34,510 bases of DNA, taken from NCBI RefSeq assembly GCF_001949145.1, contig NW_019091535.1:182748-217257 (forward strand). The letters are read 5' to 3'. The notes beneath the pieces were generated by a model, which worked only from the letters and a program-made list of their open reading frames with translations, ran no database searches and was not told where the DNA came from. The first letter of the stretch is position 1, and each line of letters opens with the position of its first letter. Below, piece after piece: positions 10,071 to 23,100 of the stretch. Origin of the DNA: Acanthaster planci. Its lineage: Eukaryota > Echinodermata > Asteroidea > Valvatida > Acanthasteridae. Position numbers and translations under genes: made by a program.

Positions 10071-13000
10071 AACATGAAGACATGGTGAAAAACAATTGAG
10101 GTGGATTGCGAAGAGTTTTTCGGACTTTCCAATAACCACAATGTAATCAATAGCACTCAAAATGGGAGACCAATTTGTAACATCCATAAACACGCCAGTC
10201 TGATGTACGTTCTACATTAGTTAATGTGTATTACAGATGTATAATGCTACATTTGTATCATGAACATCGCCCCCTGGCGTCGCATGGTGTAGGCCCGCTT
10301 TTCAAATTTCCATGGCCGGAGAGATCCTCCCCCCACAATCCCCACCCCTCCCCACACAAATTGACGCCACTGCTTGTGAAGGGTTCCACAACAGTAACAC
10401 AATAGGAGTAAAGGAAAGACAGGAAGTGCGACGACGACAACGACAGCGTTTACAATGTTTGTCATTCTCACGGTCTTTGTTTCACCAACACCATTGATTA
10501 TACACTTGGCATGGTAATATCAATGTTAACCATTAAGAATTGCGGGTATTTTTTATTCTCAACATCTGCTTGCGCCATTATGGAAATCAATTCAAGCGAG
10601 CATTTTTAACATTTAAATTACTCAGTATTGAGCATACTTATAATAATTTCTTGCATACTAATAACGTAGAATTTCCATCTTTATTCGGAAAGAGAGCAAT
10701 AAAATTCTTTATCAAGGATAAGACGCAATGTGGATTAGAACAGATGTTTCTTCCTGTATTAAGAAGATTAAAAAAATTGCTCAAGAATAATTCATTCTGG
10801 TCAGTTTTCGTAATGACAAATTTAAAATTGAAATTAAACTTTCGAATAATGCGAGGGTCGAAAGATAGCCAGGAATTTCATTCCTTGCCGAGCTTTTAGT
10901 TCTCATATGCCATCGTGTTGTCAATCAACCAAAAATCTCGCTCAAAAAAAATAATGATTTGAAATACAGCATGCGCTTGATATACTGGAGACAATAGGGC
11001 CACGAGCTTTAGCTATGATGATGCCAAATTGGCAAGCTTTTACAATAAGGCGCCCACAAGTCGTTTTCCCCGTGCAGATACAAGGGTAGTAATAGGTTTT
11101 GTGAGGGGATGCTCGAATTTTTGGCAACTTATTCCTCATCCATACCATTGTGATACTATGCATCCATGCACTAGGTGCAGTGAGCTCGCCGATACGAATG
11201 GCAGCCCTGTGTAAGACCCCATAGTTCATAATTATCTGCCCGATGGGGTTTTGAGGAATCGACTAGTCTCAGTACCGTCGCTCGTTCCCAATGCTCTAAG
11301 AGAGCGGAGTTTAACTGTATGACAACTTATGTAAAGCACATACGAGACAGAGTTCTTTTGGACAACATCCCGGGCGCATGACGCAATATAATTATGTATA
11401 CATGTGCTTTGATTAAAACAGAAAGTACCGCAACATACAATGCTTTGTTTGTCGGCAGCTATGACGTATTTTCTTCACGAGATTTTGAGAAAGGCTTTTC
11501 CCCTCTACCGAGACAAGTGATACTCGGCACCTCTAGTGCAGGACTGTGACATCGATTTGACGTGCAAAAATGAGCCCGGTATATAACATCGTGTCACCGT
11601 GTTCACTAAGTGGCGAAGCGCATCGTGCCTAGCTATGGTAGAGCGCCTAATTCCAGCATAGCACAAGTGACGTTGGTCACAAAAGAACTCTGAAGCTTTC
11701 TCTCTCTCTTTGCTTTACAAATACGATGAGGAAAGGTCGTGTTATCTATATTCATTATTTTGGTACGTTTGGGGCAGGCAAGGACGCAACATACCCCTCA
11801 GGTATACGCACTAGAAACTGAGCTGAACTATAGCAATGAACTATTATGAATACAATTTACACAGTACGGCAGAGAAACAGGAAACTTCTAAGCTAGTCTA
11901 GTCCGGGAAAATTTCAACAAGTGTATGCAACAAACACAATCGCGAATATTTCGCAGTGACGTCACAAGTTGTCTGTTCGTGTTCCTTATCGTGCCGAGTG
12001 TGAACGGATTTTAAAACGGAAATACACGTACATGCATGTACATGCAACAATACTGTTCACATAAGTTCCCCTCGAAACCTCAAAAGAAGTAAGCCAGAAA
12101 TAAAGAACCCAGGGCGTTGGGCCTGTACCCCCCCCCCATTGAAAGATACCACTGAATCTTGCACCAGTTGGCATGAAACGGCAACGGACAAAATGTAGGG
12201 ATTGTTGTAACAATCGTTTCAAGCAAAGATTATGTATCAAAGGACTTTGAATCCTCGAACCGAGGAGGAACAGTGCATAAGTGGAGAGAAGTTCTGTTCG
12301 CAACGGCAGAAAATATTCTGCTGGTGACCTTGACATAGACAACAGTAGCTCTACTGTTGGATTTTTCTCCACCACGATGAACAGAATGATTACTTTTCAG
12401 GGATTAAGTCTCATCGTGATCTTGTGATCTTTCAGGCCGCAATGGATTGCAATGGATTGTGATGCGCACGCCCAAAGAAATACGCAGTGTGCGTTGTTTC
12501 ACAGGGCTGAGGTTTGAGATTTGACTGAGTCGCTGTCGGTCTCACAATATCGTCCACTTACTAGCCCAGGTTGTGAAATGTGTGCTTTACAACCGTATCA
12601 GTCAAAACGCTTGCATGGTGTTCAGCCGTTTTTACAGACGAATGCACCATAGCCATACATGTTGCCTGAACTCGGCTGCAATTCGCAAGTCGCACGTTAT
12701 CATGTCTTACTTTCGAGGTCAGATACAGCTCCACTTTTTTCCCGGTTTCTGCCAGCCCAGTTGAGTAAACTGAGACATAAGTTGTTTTCTTCATGTCTTC
12801 GCGCATGGGTAATACCGCAATGTTGTAAGCGATCAGTTTTCAGCTAAAATACCTTAAATCTGATCACTTATAAATATGCACTGCATAATTATTAGTGGAC
12901 GAATTCAGGGGGCTAACGAGGGCCATCTTCCTAGAGCTCTCTCCCTACACAAACAAAAGAAAACAAATCTTGCACGCATCATGCACATCTCGTGGCATAG

Positions 13001-13712
13001 GTTGTCATCACGTTTTTTGGGAAAGGAACTGTTAAGGTTTCCTTACTGTGTCCTCCTTGTCGGCTTTTTAATTAAAGAAAATCACCAACTTTTCAAATGG
13101 AACCAATACCAATACAATCTCAATTATAAATCAATTTTGCTCATTAAAATTAAAGCCATAAGTGAAAGGCCCCGACGTAAAGATGGACAAGTCCGTCCAG
13201 TACCAGTCGTTTCTTGATTGGCTACAACGATTTATCTAATAACTGACGTATTTTATTATCAATCTAGTGCGACTCGGTTTCCCCAATGGCTGCGTGGCTT
13301 CATAGGTTATTTGAAATGCACGTGAAGCCGCCGACCATCTGTTAACAGGGTTCATATACCGACGCAAGGTGGGATCATCCCGCATTCCTTGAAAAGGAAC
13401 ACCGAGTTTCGTAACAACTGAACAACTCACATCGCGCAGCGAACGGACGGCCGACGCGAGTACTCCGAGCCATTTAAAAAGACGATCCTGAACGCCAGTC
13501 CACACAAGAGCTGGCGAAATCTGGTGGACTTTGAAAACGCGGGCTGAATGGGACAACCTTGGGGCCAATGTGAGTCGAACTCAACTCGAAAAGCTCATCT
13601 GCCCCTGTTTTATTACTGTTGTTCACCGACTGGTTTTCGTACAACCCATCAACAAACTGAATCGTTCCAATTTTTGCCAACATCAGCCGTTTCTGCGATT
13701 TTCTGTTCAGCC

Positions 13713-14144
13713 ATGTCGACAACCGACCAGGTTATCCATAGCGCAGACCGGGGCCCCCCATCCCTGATAGCGGGTCTGACACACCGCCCAATGTCACTGT
13801 CAGTCCTGAGTCTACCCCCACCACGCCCACCACCATTGCCCCATACAGCAAACCCCTCCCCCAGGTACTACTGCTGCAATCCCGGCACTGGCATGCCCAT
13901 CTTCTGCGGCATCCGGAAGAGCCTGCAGGAGATCTTGAGCTCCAAGCACACGTCGTCCATGTACAGCCTGGTGCCTATGATGTACTCCCAGGCAGAGCTA
14001 TTCTACAGTCCCAGGTGCAAGAGAAACGACGGCGTAAACGACGCGGGGGAATCGGCCGCGATGCCCGGCGGCGGGATCACCTCGGCGTGGAAGGGGCTCA
14101 AGATCGAAGTAGCGCCAAACCCGAAAGCTCATCTTCATTTCAAC
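13713..14144 (+). CDS. Exon 1 of the DCTPP1-fusion gene (unrecognised N-terminal region)
   Basis: 144 codons run from ATG 13713 (context CAGCCATGT) to a phase-0 donor, AAC|GTAAGT. The peptide begins MSTTDQVIHSADRGPPSL. It has a Pro-rich segment (~33-50), then YYCCNPGTGMPIFCGIRKSL and, near the end, a TSAWKGLKIEVAPNP stretch. GC-rich codons set it apart from the surrounding AT-rich DNA and suggest real coding. The frame is open upstream to at least 13548, so ATG 13713 is my choice rather than certain. A splice acceptor at 13865 (CCCCCAG) would be an alternative exon start. Confidence 0.55.
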
Positions 14145-17100
14145 GTAAGTTTCTTAATTTACAAACACTGGGGAATCTCTCTTTTGTGAAACTGCGAAAA
14201 AAGACCAACTATGAAGAAGCGGCCCAATTGTCTTTGCTGTTTAGGTGTTGTGAATCTTGAAGTTATTCAGTTTTATCGATGAAAGGATCATAATATCGTC
14301 AGGGGGGACGCTGAAGAAAAGGTATAGGCTTAAACATTTGTTTCACCATGAACATTCTCTTAAATGCCTCACCCCCTTAAAATGCTCTCACAACGCCAAG
14401 TTGCCGTAAATGTTCCTGGTGTAGGGAGGTTTTTCCATGAGGTTTAACCGATTAAGTGAAATTAGCAATCCACTGAAATGCCCCAAGCAACTCCCCATGT
14501 TGATGAGCGATCCGTGAAAATCAAGTGAAGCGTTAGCCTTTCGTCAAGGCCTTCGCGGCTGTGTTTATGTGTAACTAAAAAGCGGCTAGACCGGAGACCA
14601 CATGCACGAGTGGCGCAGCCACGAGGCCTTTTCCCATTTGTTAGGAATTTCTTATGTTCTTTTATATTTTTGATTTTATTTTTTTATTTTTGTTATAACT
14701 TTTTTTTATTTTTGTTACATTTTTGCTACAACGTTGGGGTAGCATAAATCCCAACCAATCATACGCGAGGGGGTCAGCACACATTAACCTACTATGCAAA
14801 TTGAAAGTATACAAAAGATGGCGATCGTGTCAAGTGTGTTGGCGGCCGTGAATGCAGGTCAGTTGTCTGAGCATTATTTGGACAGTTCTTTAGAATATGC
14901 TGCTTGAAAACTTCACTTTGCCTAGTTTAAACCGTTGCAGCGTTAGGCTATTGAAGCGTTTGTACGCGGGCGTGACGTTTTCGTCTCTACCCACGGGATA
15001 TGAGCTCCATATTTCAAGCACTGCCGTTTTGCTTTGACCATTCGGCCTTGATAAACTGCTAGTGTTACTCCAACGTCAGAACCATCCCCCACCAACAAGC
15101 ATCATAGTTTTCATCTCACTAAAACCAGATGGAAACTTTGCGTAAGCTTTGGAGTTGATGCCGTTTGTTTCGGAGACTCATCTGCTTAAACTATTTACAT
15201 GAAATTTATGAATAATGCATATCAGAAAGCTTATGAATAATTCACCACAAAAACCTCAAAATCAAGTTGGAAAAGGCCTCGTGGTTGTGCCACTCGCCTA
15301 GTCTCCTGTCCAGTCGCTTTGCAGTTACACACACACACAACCACGAAGGCCTTGACGAAAGGCTAGTGAAGCGTGCGTCAAGGTTCCCTATGAGAGTGTG
15401 TATAATCCGTGAATACCTTGGGATTCTATAATCCCACGCGGTCTACCCATTATCGGACGATTGTTAATGGTTACAGGAGTAAGAAAGTCCCTAGCAAGAT
15501 TAGTCCTGTAAACATTTTCTAAAGGTCCGTGAAAAAAGGCCTTGAGGATTAATTTCACAGCAAACCGGTACGGTAAAGGATTTGTAAGTTATGACCTGTT
15601 GTGTGATTCCGCAGATAACCGGCTTCAGGATTTGACTTTCTGTTCCTACGACTGGAGACAGGCAAGCAAAAAGATACGTTAACACGGGCTTTTTACTGTA
15701 ATGTAATCACTACCTGTATTGTGTGAACATAACTTTTCCAAGGCCCACACACTTTAGGAAAAGCATGCTTACACACAAAAAATACACACCCATACCACAT
15801 ATTCTCCAGCGCTTAAGAAAACCTCAAGATATGCTCCTTTTTGTCCCACTATAACAATTCTTCCGAGTTGGATTTTTGGTATCTATTTAAAGAACTGTTC
15901 CTCTTCGTTTTGCCGGACCACAAAACACCCCTGAAGCTTTTTTTTCTCGAGAGGAAAAACGTACAGTGTGGAGTTGTGCGAGTCCTAACCAGTGACGTAT
16001 AGGATTTTACTAGCGGGGAGGGAACAAAGGGGGCACCAGCATCTTATGGGGGGGCACCAGCTTTCGGTGGTGTGGTTTTTTGGGGCAAGTGTTTGTTAGC
16101 CTTGTTCAATATCCACTCATCCAGTTTTTTTAGTGGAGGAACCTCGTTCTCATGGGTACGATCCAGAGTTGCTGACTCAAGTCATGTGACTTGGACTCGA
16201 GTCGCCATTTTTGTGACTTGTGAATACCAGCTTTGACTTGTGAGTTGACTTGGAATTGCAGACAATGACTTGTAACTTGACGTGGACTTGCAAAAAATGA
16301 CTGACCCAAGTCAGACCCTACTTGACCAGCCCCATATATTTTTATAACTCGTAACTTCGTAAGTTGACGCCTGGTTCTTTTTGCTGGTTACAGCTGGACA
16401 AAATAACGTGTAGCTTGACTTGAACTTGGACAAAGGGACTTGTGACTTGACTTGTGTTAGACCAAATGACTTGTGACTTGACTTGGACTTGCAAAAAAAT
16501 GACTAGCTGCCACTCTGGTACGATCTTGCCGCGCCATGTTGGTTCCCACCATGCCTTGCGCGAAGGAACGCACACGCAACAGGGACGTATATATAAAAAA
16601 AATCTGGACTCGCAATGCCCTTAATAAGTTTATAGAGATCATTGAATCCGCTAGCGGCCATTTTACCGAGCCGAATACAAAGCTTGACCGGCAATGCCCG
16701 CCTTGGTTCTCCCTGGCGTCAACAGAAGAGAGCCAACCAGCGCATTTGTATTCGGCTCGGTAAAATGGCCGCTGGTTGGCTTTTATTTCATACAAAGGCG
16801 TTGCAAGTCCTTGTTTTTTTTATACACGTCCATGGCACGCAGCCCATGAAGTAAAGGTTGGTGGGGGCCAGGTTTTTTTTTGGGGGGGGGGCTGTCTCCC
16901 AAGTCCCTTCCCCGTGACTACGCCACTGGTCCTAACATCTTGTAACCCTATGTTATGTGGACTTCTTTTACGTAGATGTCTATACTATATTTACGTCACA
17001 CTCTTACGCAAAATAGTTCCAAACCAGCCTTGACATTTTTCAGTTTGGCGACAAGTATAGTTACTAGGTTAGGGCAAGTCAGAGATTAACAATTTTCTTT

Positions 17101-20100
17101 TCACGATTTGTTTTCTGAAATAAATCGCGGCTTAGGAAATTTGTCATCTTTAGCGACAGTATTGAAAGTTCTTGGAAAAATTGGGATGAAATGGGATGAA
17201 ATCAGAAGTTTTGTGCAGGTGGTTACATAATATTTATGGACAACAGAAAAAAGTGGTCCAACATGAACACACTTGTGGCGTAAACTTATGCTGGAGTTTG
17301 GAGGGGATGGGGGAGATAGACGGAGGGGATGACTTGGAATTTCTATGGAAATTTGAAAAGTGGGGAGGTGGTTCTGACACTATATGACACTATACGGGGG
17401 CGATGTTCGTGATATCACAGACGTACATGACCTGTTGTAGTTTTTGTCGACCATTGGTTGGCAAAATCTGCGCCTGTGACGTAGCAAACGAAACGCCAAT
17501 AACGTCGTGTGCATAAATGCCTCGAATGATGAAATCCCCCGTAGGACTATGGTCTGGTAATATAATTCGGCTAGTTTATAGTCCATATTGAAATTACGTA
17601 CAGACATTTCTTTATAGCAAGCTGAATATCTGAATAACATTCGATTCATTGAATTACCTAATGCAATTTTCATGAACAAAATGCAATTGTCCATTAGGAC
17701 TTAAGATATTAATGAAGGTATCTGTCCAAATGTTTCATGCATACCGTAGCCTGACCTGCTCTCCGCGTAATCTTGTGAGTCTAGTACCAGCAGCTTGTTC
17801 AAACATGCAACTAAATCCCTTGCGTGATCATCATTTTGTTCGAAATAATCTATTCATATGCTAAGACAGAGGACAAGCCTTTACATCAACTGTGTTTTTG
17901 TATCAAACATAACATAAATTTACGTTTTGCTTCTGAAGCCACCCGAGTGTTACTGAGAAAACGTTGTCGATTGCGTGATTTGTTTTGTTTCGGTATTGGG
18001 GGTCTATTTTAGTCAATATAGATTGAGATAGATTCTTAAAGTCTAGATTTCGATCACAAAAGACATGCATTACACAATTACGTGTAAAGGAGAAACTTAG
18101 GTTAACCGTTCAAAATGAGGATCGCAGGTGTTACCTCCATGTTTCTTTACGTTACGTCGACGTTTACGGCAAAATTTTACCTCTGACTATCGCCAGACTC
18201 TTGTGCATCCTGTTTGAATCAGAGCTGCACAGAAAATAGTGCACTTGGGGCCTCCGAAGAAAAAAGGGAGCCCCAGGGCCTGCAAAAATTCCACAGCTGC
18301 AGAAGAAAAAACAAACGTTCTAGCGTATTTCTCTATAAAATCCTGATTTTCTGTAAGCTTCAGACTACAACATAGCCCGTCATTGATGCCACTTCGTTGC
18401 TCAGGCTAGCGCCAAGAATTTTAGTGAGAGGCCTACCGACAACTGAGTGCCATCAGTGCTCAGAGCCTACTAAAACACTTTATCCAGCCGTAATATGAAT
18501 CCCCGCCTCTTTTTGTCAGTCTGCAGTACGGCAGGCTGTGGAGAAGTACTCGGACGTTCTCTCCAGCATGAAATGCCACCACATGGAAGACATCATCAAA
18601 GAGGTGAGACAAAGAGACATCCCTGCATCATCGGGAACTAAACCTCCACTTCGTATACGCCTCGTGTAGGGGCCGCAACTTGATTTCTTTGACTGACATA
18701 ACCCAAAGTGAAATCATTTAGAGCCTGTGCTATTAAAAATGCGAAACACCCTTGAGGCAGCGGTTGCAGCTGCAAAACAGTCCTAAGTCAGACCTCTAAA
18801 GGTCAAGCCAAAAAACAAGAGCACATGATAAATATTTAAAGGGCCGGCACAAACAGCATATGCTGTATTCTGATGATTTATGATGATCTGCGAGTCCGTG
18901 TTAAGTCATTCATGCATGAACTACACGTTGTACTTACCATCATGGACATTTTGCCTTTTACAGTTTTTATCTTGTGTTTTTCACAGTTTGCCAGATATTA
19001 GTTATTTTCAAGAGTTGATTGTATGCAAGCAAACACTCTCCAACAGAATGTAAAATCATTAAGAGGCTTGTAGATCTCATTAAGACTTTACACTGCCATT
19101 AATATTTTCTTAGCATTGTTTCTAAAAAGAATCGTTCAACACTGACAAAAGAGTAATGTGAATAGCTTCTTCATAATCGTTTTGCACCTGTTTACTCGAC
19201 TCATTGACATTTCTGCAGTCGAAACCCGAATTCTTCACCCAACTGTTAATTTCTCAGGGATGGAACATTAGCTTCGCTCCAGAACGTTCGGGGAGACATT
19301 TTTAAACATGTCTGACCACGTTTTTAAGTACATGTAATGACTACTGAAAAACCAACCTGTCACAGAATACGGGCGATGCACAAGAGTGGGCTTCCAAGAG
19401 TTTGCAACGCATTGGCCAATCACAAGGTTGCACTAAACTAAATACGCGCCCATAGAAAACATTGCCAAATCGGACCGAAATAGCGCCGCCTGTTAGCTCT
19501 TGTGAAGAGGTTGGCCTCCGTTTTTCACCGGAAATTCAAGATTATGGCCAGAAGATCACTTTTCGTTTCAATTCCAATGGGGGTTAGCCACGAAATTTTC
19601 TTAGTCGCCTTTTCCTGAAGATACCCCCAAAATAGTGGTAAAACTATGCGTTCAGCTCTGAATGTAGACGCACGCCTATATAAAAAATGGGTTCGCAATC
19701 ATTTGGAACTATTGTGAAAGAAATACCTCAAACTGGAAAATGTCTGTCCCAAATTTGGGATTTATAGAAATATTTCTATGATCCCTCCTAATTATGGCGT
19801 GTCTTATTGTAAAAACCCCGTGGGATCACAAAATGTTAATGAACTCGCACGCAGAAATACGACAATTTGGTGAAATGCACTCACAACGTGCTAAATCTGT
19901 CGACCCTTGTCAAACGCGCATGACCATGGACCATTCTGTACATACGGAAAAGAGGTCTGGTGGCGAAACCCCCCGTCAACCCCTAAAACTGAATTTCACA
20001 CAAGTTACAATATACTAAGTTTGTCACAGGTCATGCGGCTTTGCCCGCTGCTGAGGAATGAGGTGACCGTGAAAAATAAAGTACGAAGGGCCATCAAGTC

Positions 20101-23100
20101 GTACATTTGCAACGCTGTCACCCACTACAAGCGAAAGTAAGTGACAAGAGAGTTACAAGTCGGGCCCGATCGGTTATTTTTTATATTTGGATTGTTGTTT
20201 TGGTAGATGGGAAGTTCATCAACAAATATTCATTGGCTTAAATTTGCTTTCCGTTTTTCCTTTTCTTTTCGGTCTGTTTCTTCTTTTCTTTCGAATGAAA
20301 AAAGGGTTGATTTGAAAGTTAGAATTCATCACAATAAATTCCAACAACTGTTTCCCATCTACAATCCACTCCTACCGCTCTCGAAAATAAAAACTTTTGC
20401 AAATACATGTACATGCAGATTGTTAGGTTACAATTAAAAGAATCTGAATCCTTCTACGGCAATCAACGTAGCCTTTTTCTGATTTCAAGTGTCATATGTA
20501 CATTTCAAAAACAGCATCATGAACCTTAGGCTTAAACTTTGACCAACGATGTAAAAGTTCTCTACCCCTAGTAAAACAGTATTTTCATTGTAATCACTCC
20601 GAATTCCCAGGCAGCGTAATAAGGCGCTGTGTTACAGTAGGCGTACTGCCCAGTGCAGTTACCCGTTACCACGCAACCAGGAACCCGAGCGCATCGCCGA
20701 GCCGCATTCGCCGGACGTGGAGGACTTTTTCGGGGACTCATCTCGTTCCTACCAAGACGAACTGATCGACTACTCCAAGGTGGGGCATGGTGCCTCTGTT
20801 ACCATAGGAGGCGCTTCTCCACAGGAAAGCACCGTCGCTTACCCTCAAAGGTAAGTGTATCAGGGGTGTCAAGGCAAGGATAGACCGTTTGCCATGTGCC
20901 CTCTTGGTGCATGAAGTTTTGGTTTTTGGAGAGAAATGTAAAGAATGAACTTGAGTAGAATTAAAAACGAGTGACATCCCCCTGACGATGACATTAATGC
21001 CTTTGTAGTAAAAGATAGGAAAAGAAAAGCTCTCAGGAGAGTAGACTGTGTGAATGGAAACACAGTGTGTTCACTATAAAGTGCACTCTGGGCAGAAATA
21101 CTAGACTTTTCTAATTCTGGATATCGTTCCAAGAACATCAGATCCGGCGATAGGCCAGCTAGTAGCCTAGCCGTTGACTGGGTCTGTGGTTTGTTCGTCG
21201 TCCAGGGTGAGCAAAACAGACGAAGAACCGTACTGTCGGTGCACGTCAACGTTTGTTATTCAGCACAAACCAAGTCCAACGTGGGCTGGTCCGCGAGAAT
21301 CGGCGGCTAAAAAATCTCGCCCTGCTGTGTGGCAAACTATACAGTACAAATACCGCCCTCTTGCGATATCCAGTGGGAACTGGGATACCGCAAGAGGGCG
21401 GTATACCTCGGTTTCACGCATCACACGCGCGCGAGTGGCATGGTACACGTACACACGCATGCAGGATACGTTTGTATACGTACAACATAAATATTTATTG
21501 GCAAAGGCACACGCGGCGGGCTGATCTCAGGTTCACAGGTGAGATACATGTAGGTAACATCCAAATAGCATTAAAAAACATGATAAAGAGCTGTTATGAA
21601 GCATGCAAAACATTCTAAAGTGCGTATTTACCCACGCTTGCAACTCCATGCAGGCATGTGCCATCTTCCACCGATCGAAGACGTCTATCCGAGTCGTCGG
21701 GGGAAACGATCCCAAAGATAGACGGCGTATCCGTAGCAGAGAGCGACCATCAGTCACAGGAGTTGGTCCCGGCTGCCGTGAGCGAAAATAGCCCCAGTCA
21801 GCATCAACTTGTGGAGGTGATGACGGACGTGAGGAATTTACACATGGATGGGGATAACTGCGTCGCATCGTCCGGGGAAAAGGAAGGAAAGGGATTCCGG
21901 TTCAGCGATGGGCCGTCCATGGAAGAACTGTACGTGGCTTGAACTTGAGAAAGTCTGAAAATTGGGAAAGCAAACAAAGCATCCAATACAAATTTATCCC
22001 AAGATTAAAACTAGGCTCACACATACATGTTTGTATCCATGAGGTTCATCGTCCCACAGGAAGAGTAAGGAGCCCCATGCTACTAGTTCTAGTGGTAATT
22101 CGGGTAATCAGATGTGAAAGAAGATTAAACCTTGTATGCATAAGTACTGATTGGCACCTGAATGAAGTCAAATTCCTCTTTATTATAATGCATCATCAAC
22201 TGTGGCTCCCACATTAGGGTTATAGACTAGAGTCTTTTCTCCACATGACTACTTTATGTGATCTTGTGCAGGAGAGCTATTCAAGCCGACTTTGCCAAGC
22301 AGCGAGATTGGGACCAGTTTCACCAACCAAGGAACCTCCTGCTTGCAATGGTAAGGCTCACCCAAGGTGGAAGCTCGAGCAACAGCTGTTTCAATTTTGT
22401 CTACCATGTGATGATTTTTTTTTCCCTGGTGACCAGGATATAAACATGTAGTTTTTGCACAGGTTACCAGGGAAAATCAATCAGTAGTCGACATAGTAGT
22501 CTTTGCTGGAACTTGTACCAAGATGCACTCAAAACTAATAGGTTCCGCCCACACTGTGCTTGATCCTTCAAAAATCCATTGGGGGTATGAGGTTTTTTTG
22601 GGGGGGAGGGTACGGATTAAGTAAATCACCCTGCCATTCTTGCCTGGTCAACGTGTAAAGCCAGATGGCTAGCCTTGGCCAAGGTACATGTAGTTGAAGA
22701 CAGTATCTGTGATTTACATGTAGGTCCAATTCAGACTGCTATATGTCCAGCTGGTAAAGAATTGTCATACCTTGTCATCAGTGGCCTTGACAAAGGCAAG
22801 TGGACTGGTAAAACTCAGGTGTGAGGTGGTTTCAAATCAAATTTAATTTTGTTTTGTTTTGTTTTGTTTTTAAAAATGCCAATGACACAATTAAAAATTA
22901 CATACAAGACATTGAAAATTAAATAAGTAATTCGAACTAAAATAAAGAAAACTAAAACAGGATTAGACTAATGGTCCCTCTGGTTCCCTTTAAATTGATA
23001 AATTAATCTTATTTCGGGAGCCTGAAGAAGGAAAGGCTGCAGGGAAATAGAACACACTGAATATTTTACCTTTGGAAATATTGAAACAAGTATTTCATTT

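Larger units (their letters stand above)
8218..13712. other. Gene-poor interval between GPCR and DCTPP1-fusion gene
   Basis: I find no convincing exon in these 5.5 kb. The longest frames (minus strand near 9734-10193, plus strand 10540-10899, minus strand 10942-11229 and 11986-12375) have no recognisable domain and overlap repeats or AT-rich DNA. Contents: a small inverted-repeat element (9633-9780), three 21-bp palindromic repeats (10008-10070), a CT-rich run near 11699 and several scattered TAGGCCTA motifs. From about 13280 the sequence becomes richer in CpG, which fits a promoter or 5' UTR region for the gene starting at 13713. Confidence 0.5.

Noticed and set aside
9734-10193. 131- and 140-aa minus-strand frames with SPRRD-type repeats
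   Set aside because: They run across the three 21-bp palindromic repeats and end in the MITE; no domain is recognisable.
10540-10899. 119-aa plus-strand frame
   Set aside because: AT-rich composition (F, K, L, N heavy), no motif and no ATG at the start of the frame; consistent with chance.
11610-11700. tRNA-like A box (TAGCTATGGTAGAGCG) suggesting a tRNA gene or SINE head
   Set aside because: No B box, anticodon arm or acceptor pairing could be found downstream.
21206-21238. Extra exon between exons 4 and 5 of the DCTPP1 gene (VSKTDEEPYCR)
   Set aside because: The donor would be a weak GTGCAC, and exons 4 and 5 already join in phase without it.
21350-21403. microRNA precursor
   Set aside because: The loop is only about five bases and the stem alone is ~25 bp, unlike a normal pre-miRNA; kept only as a hairpin.
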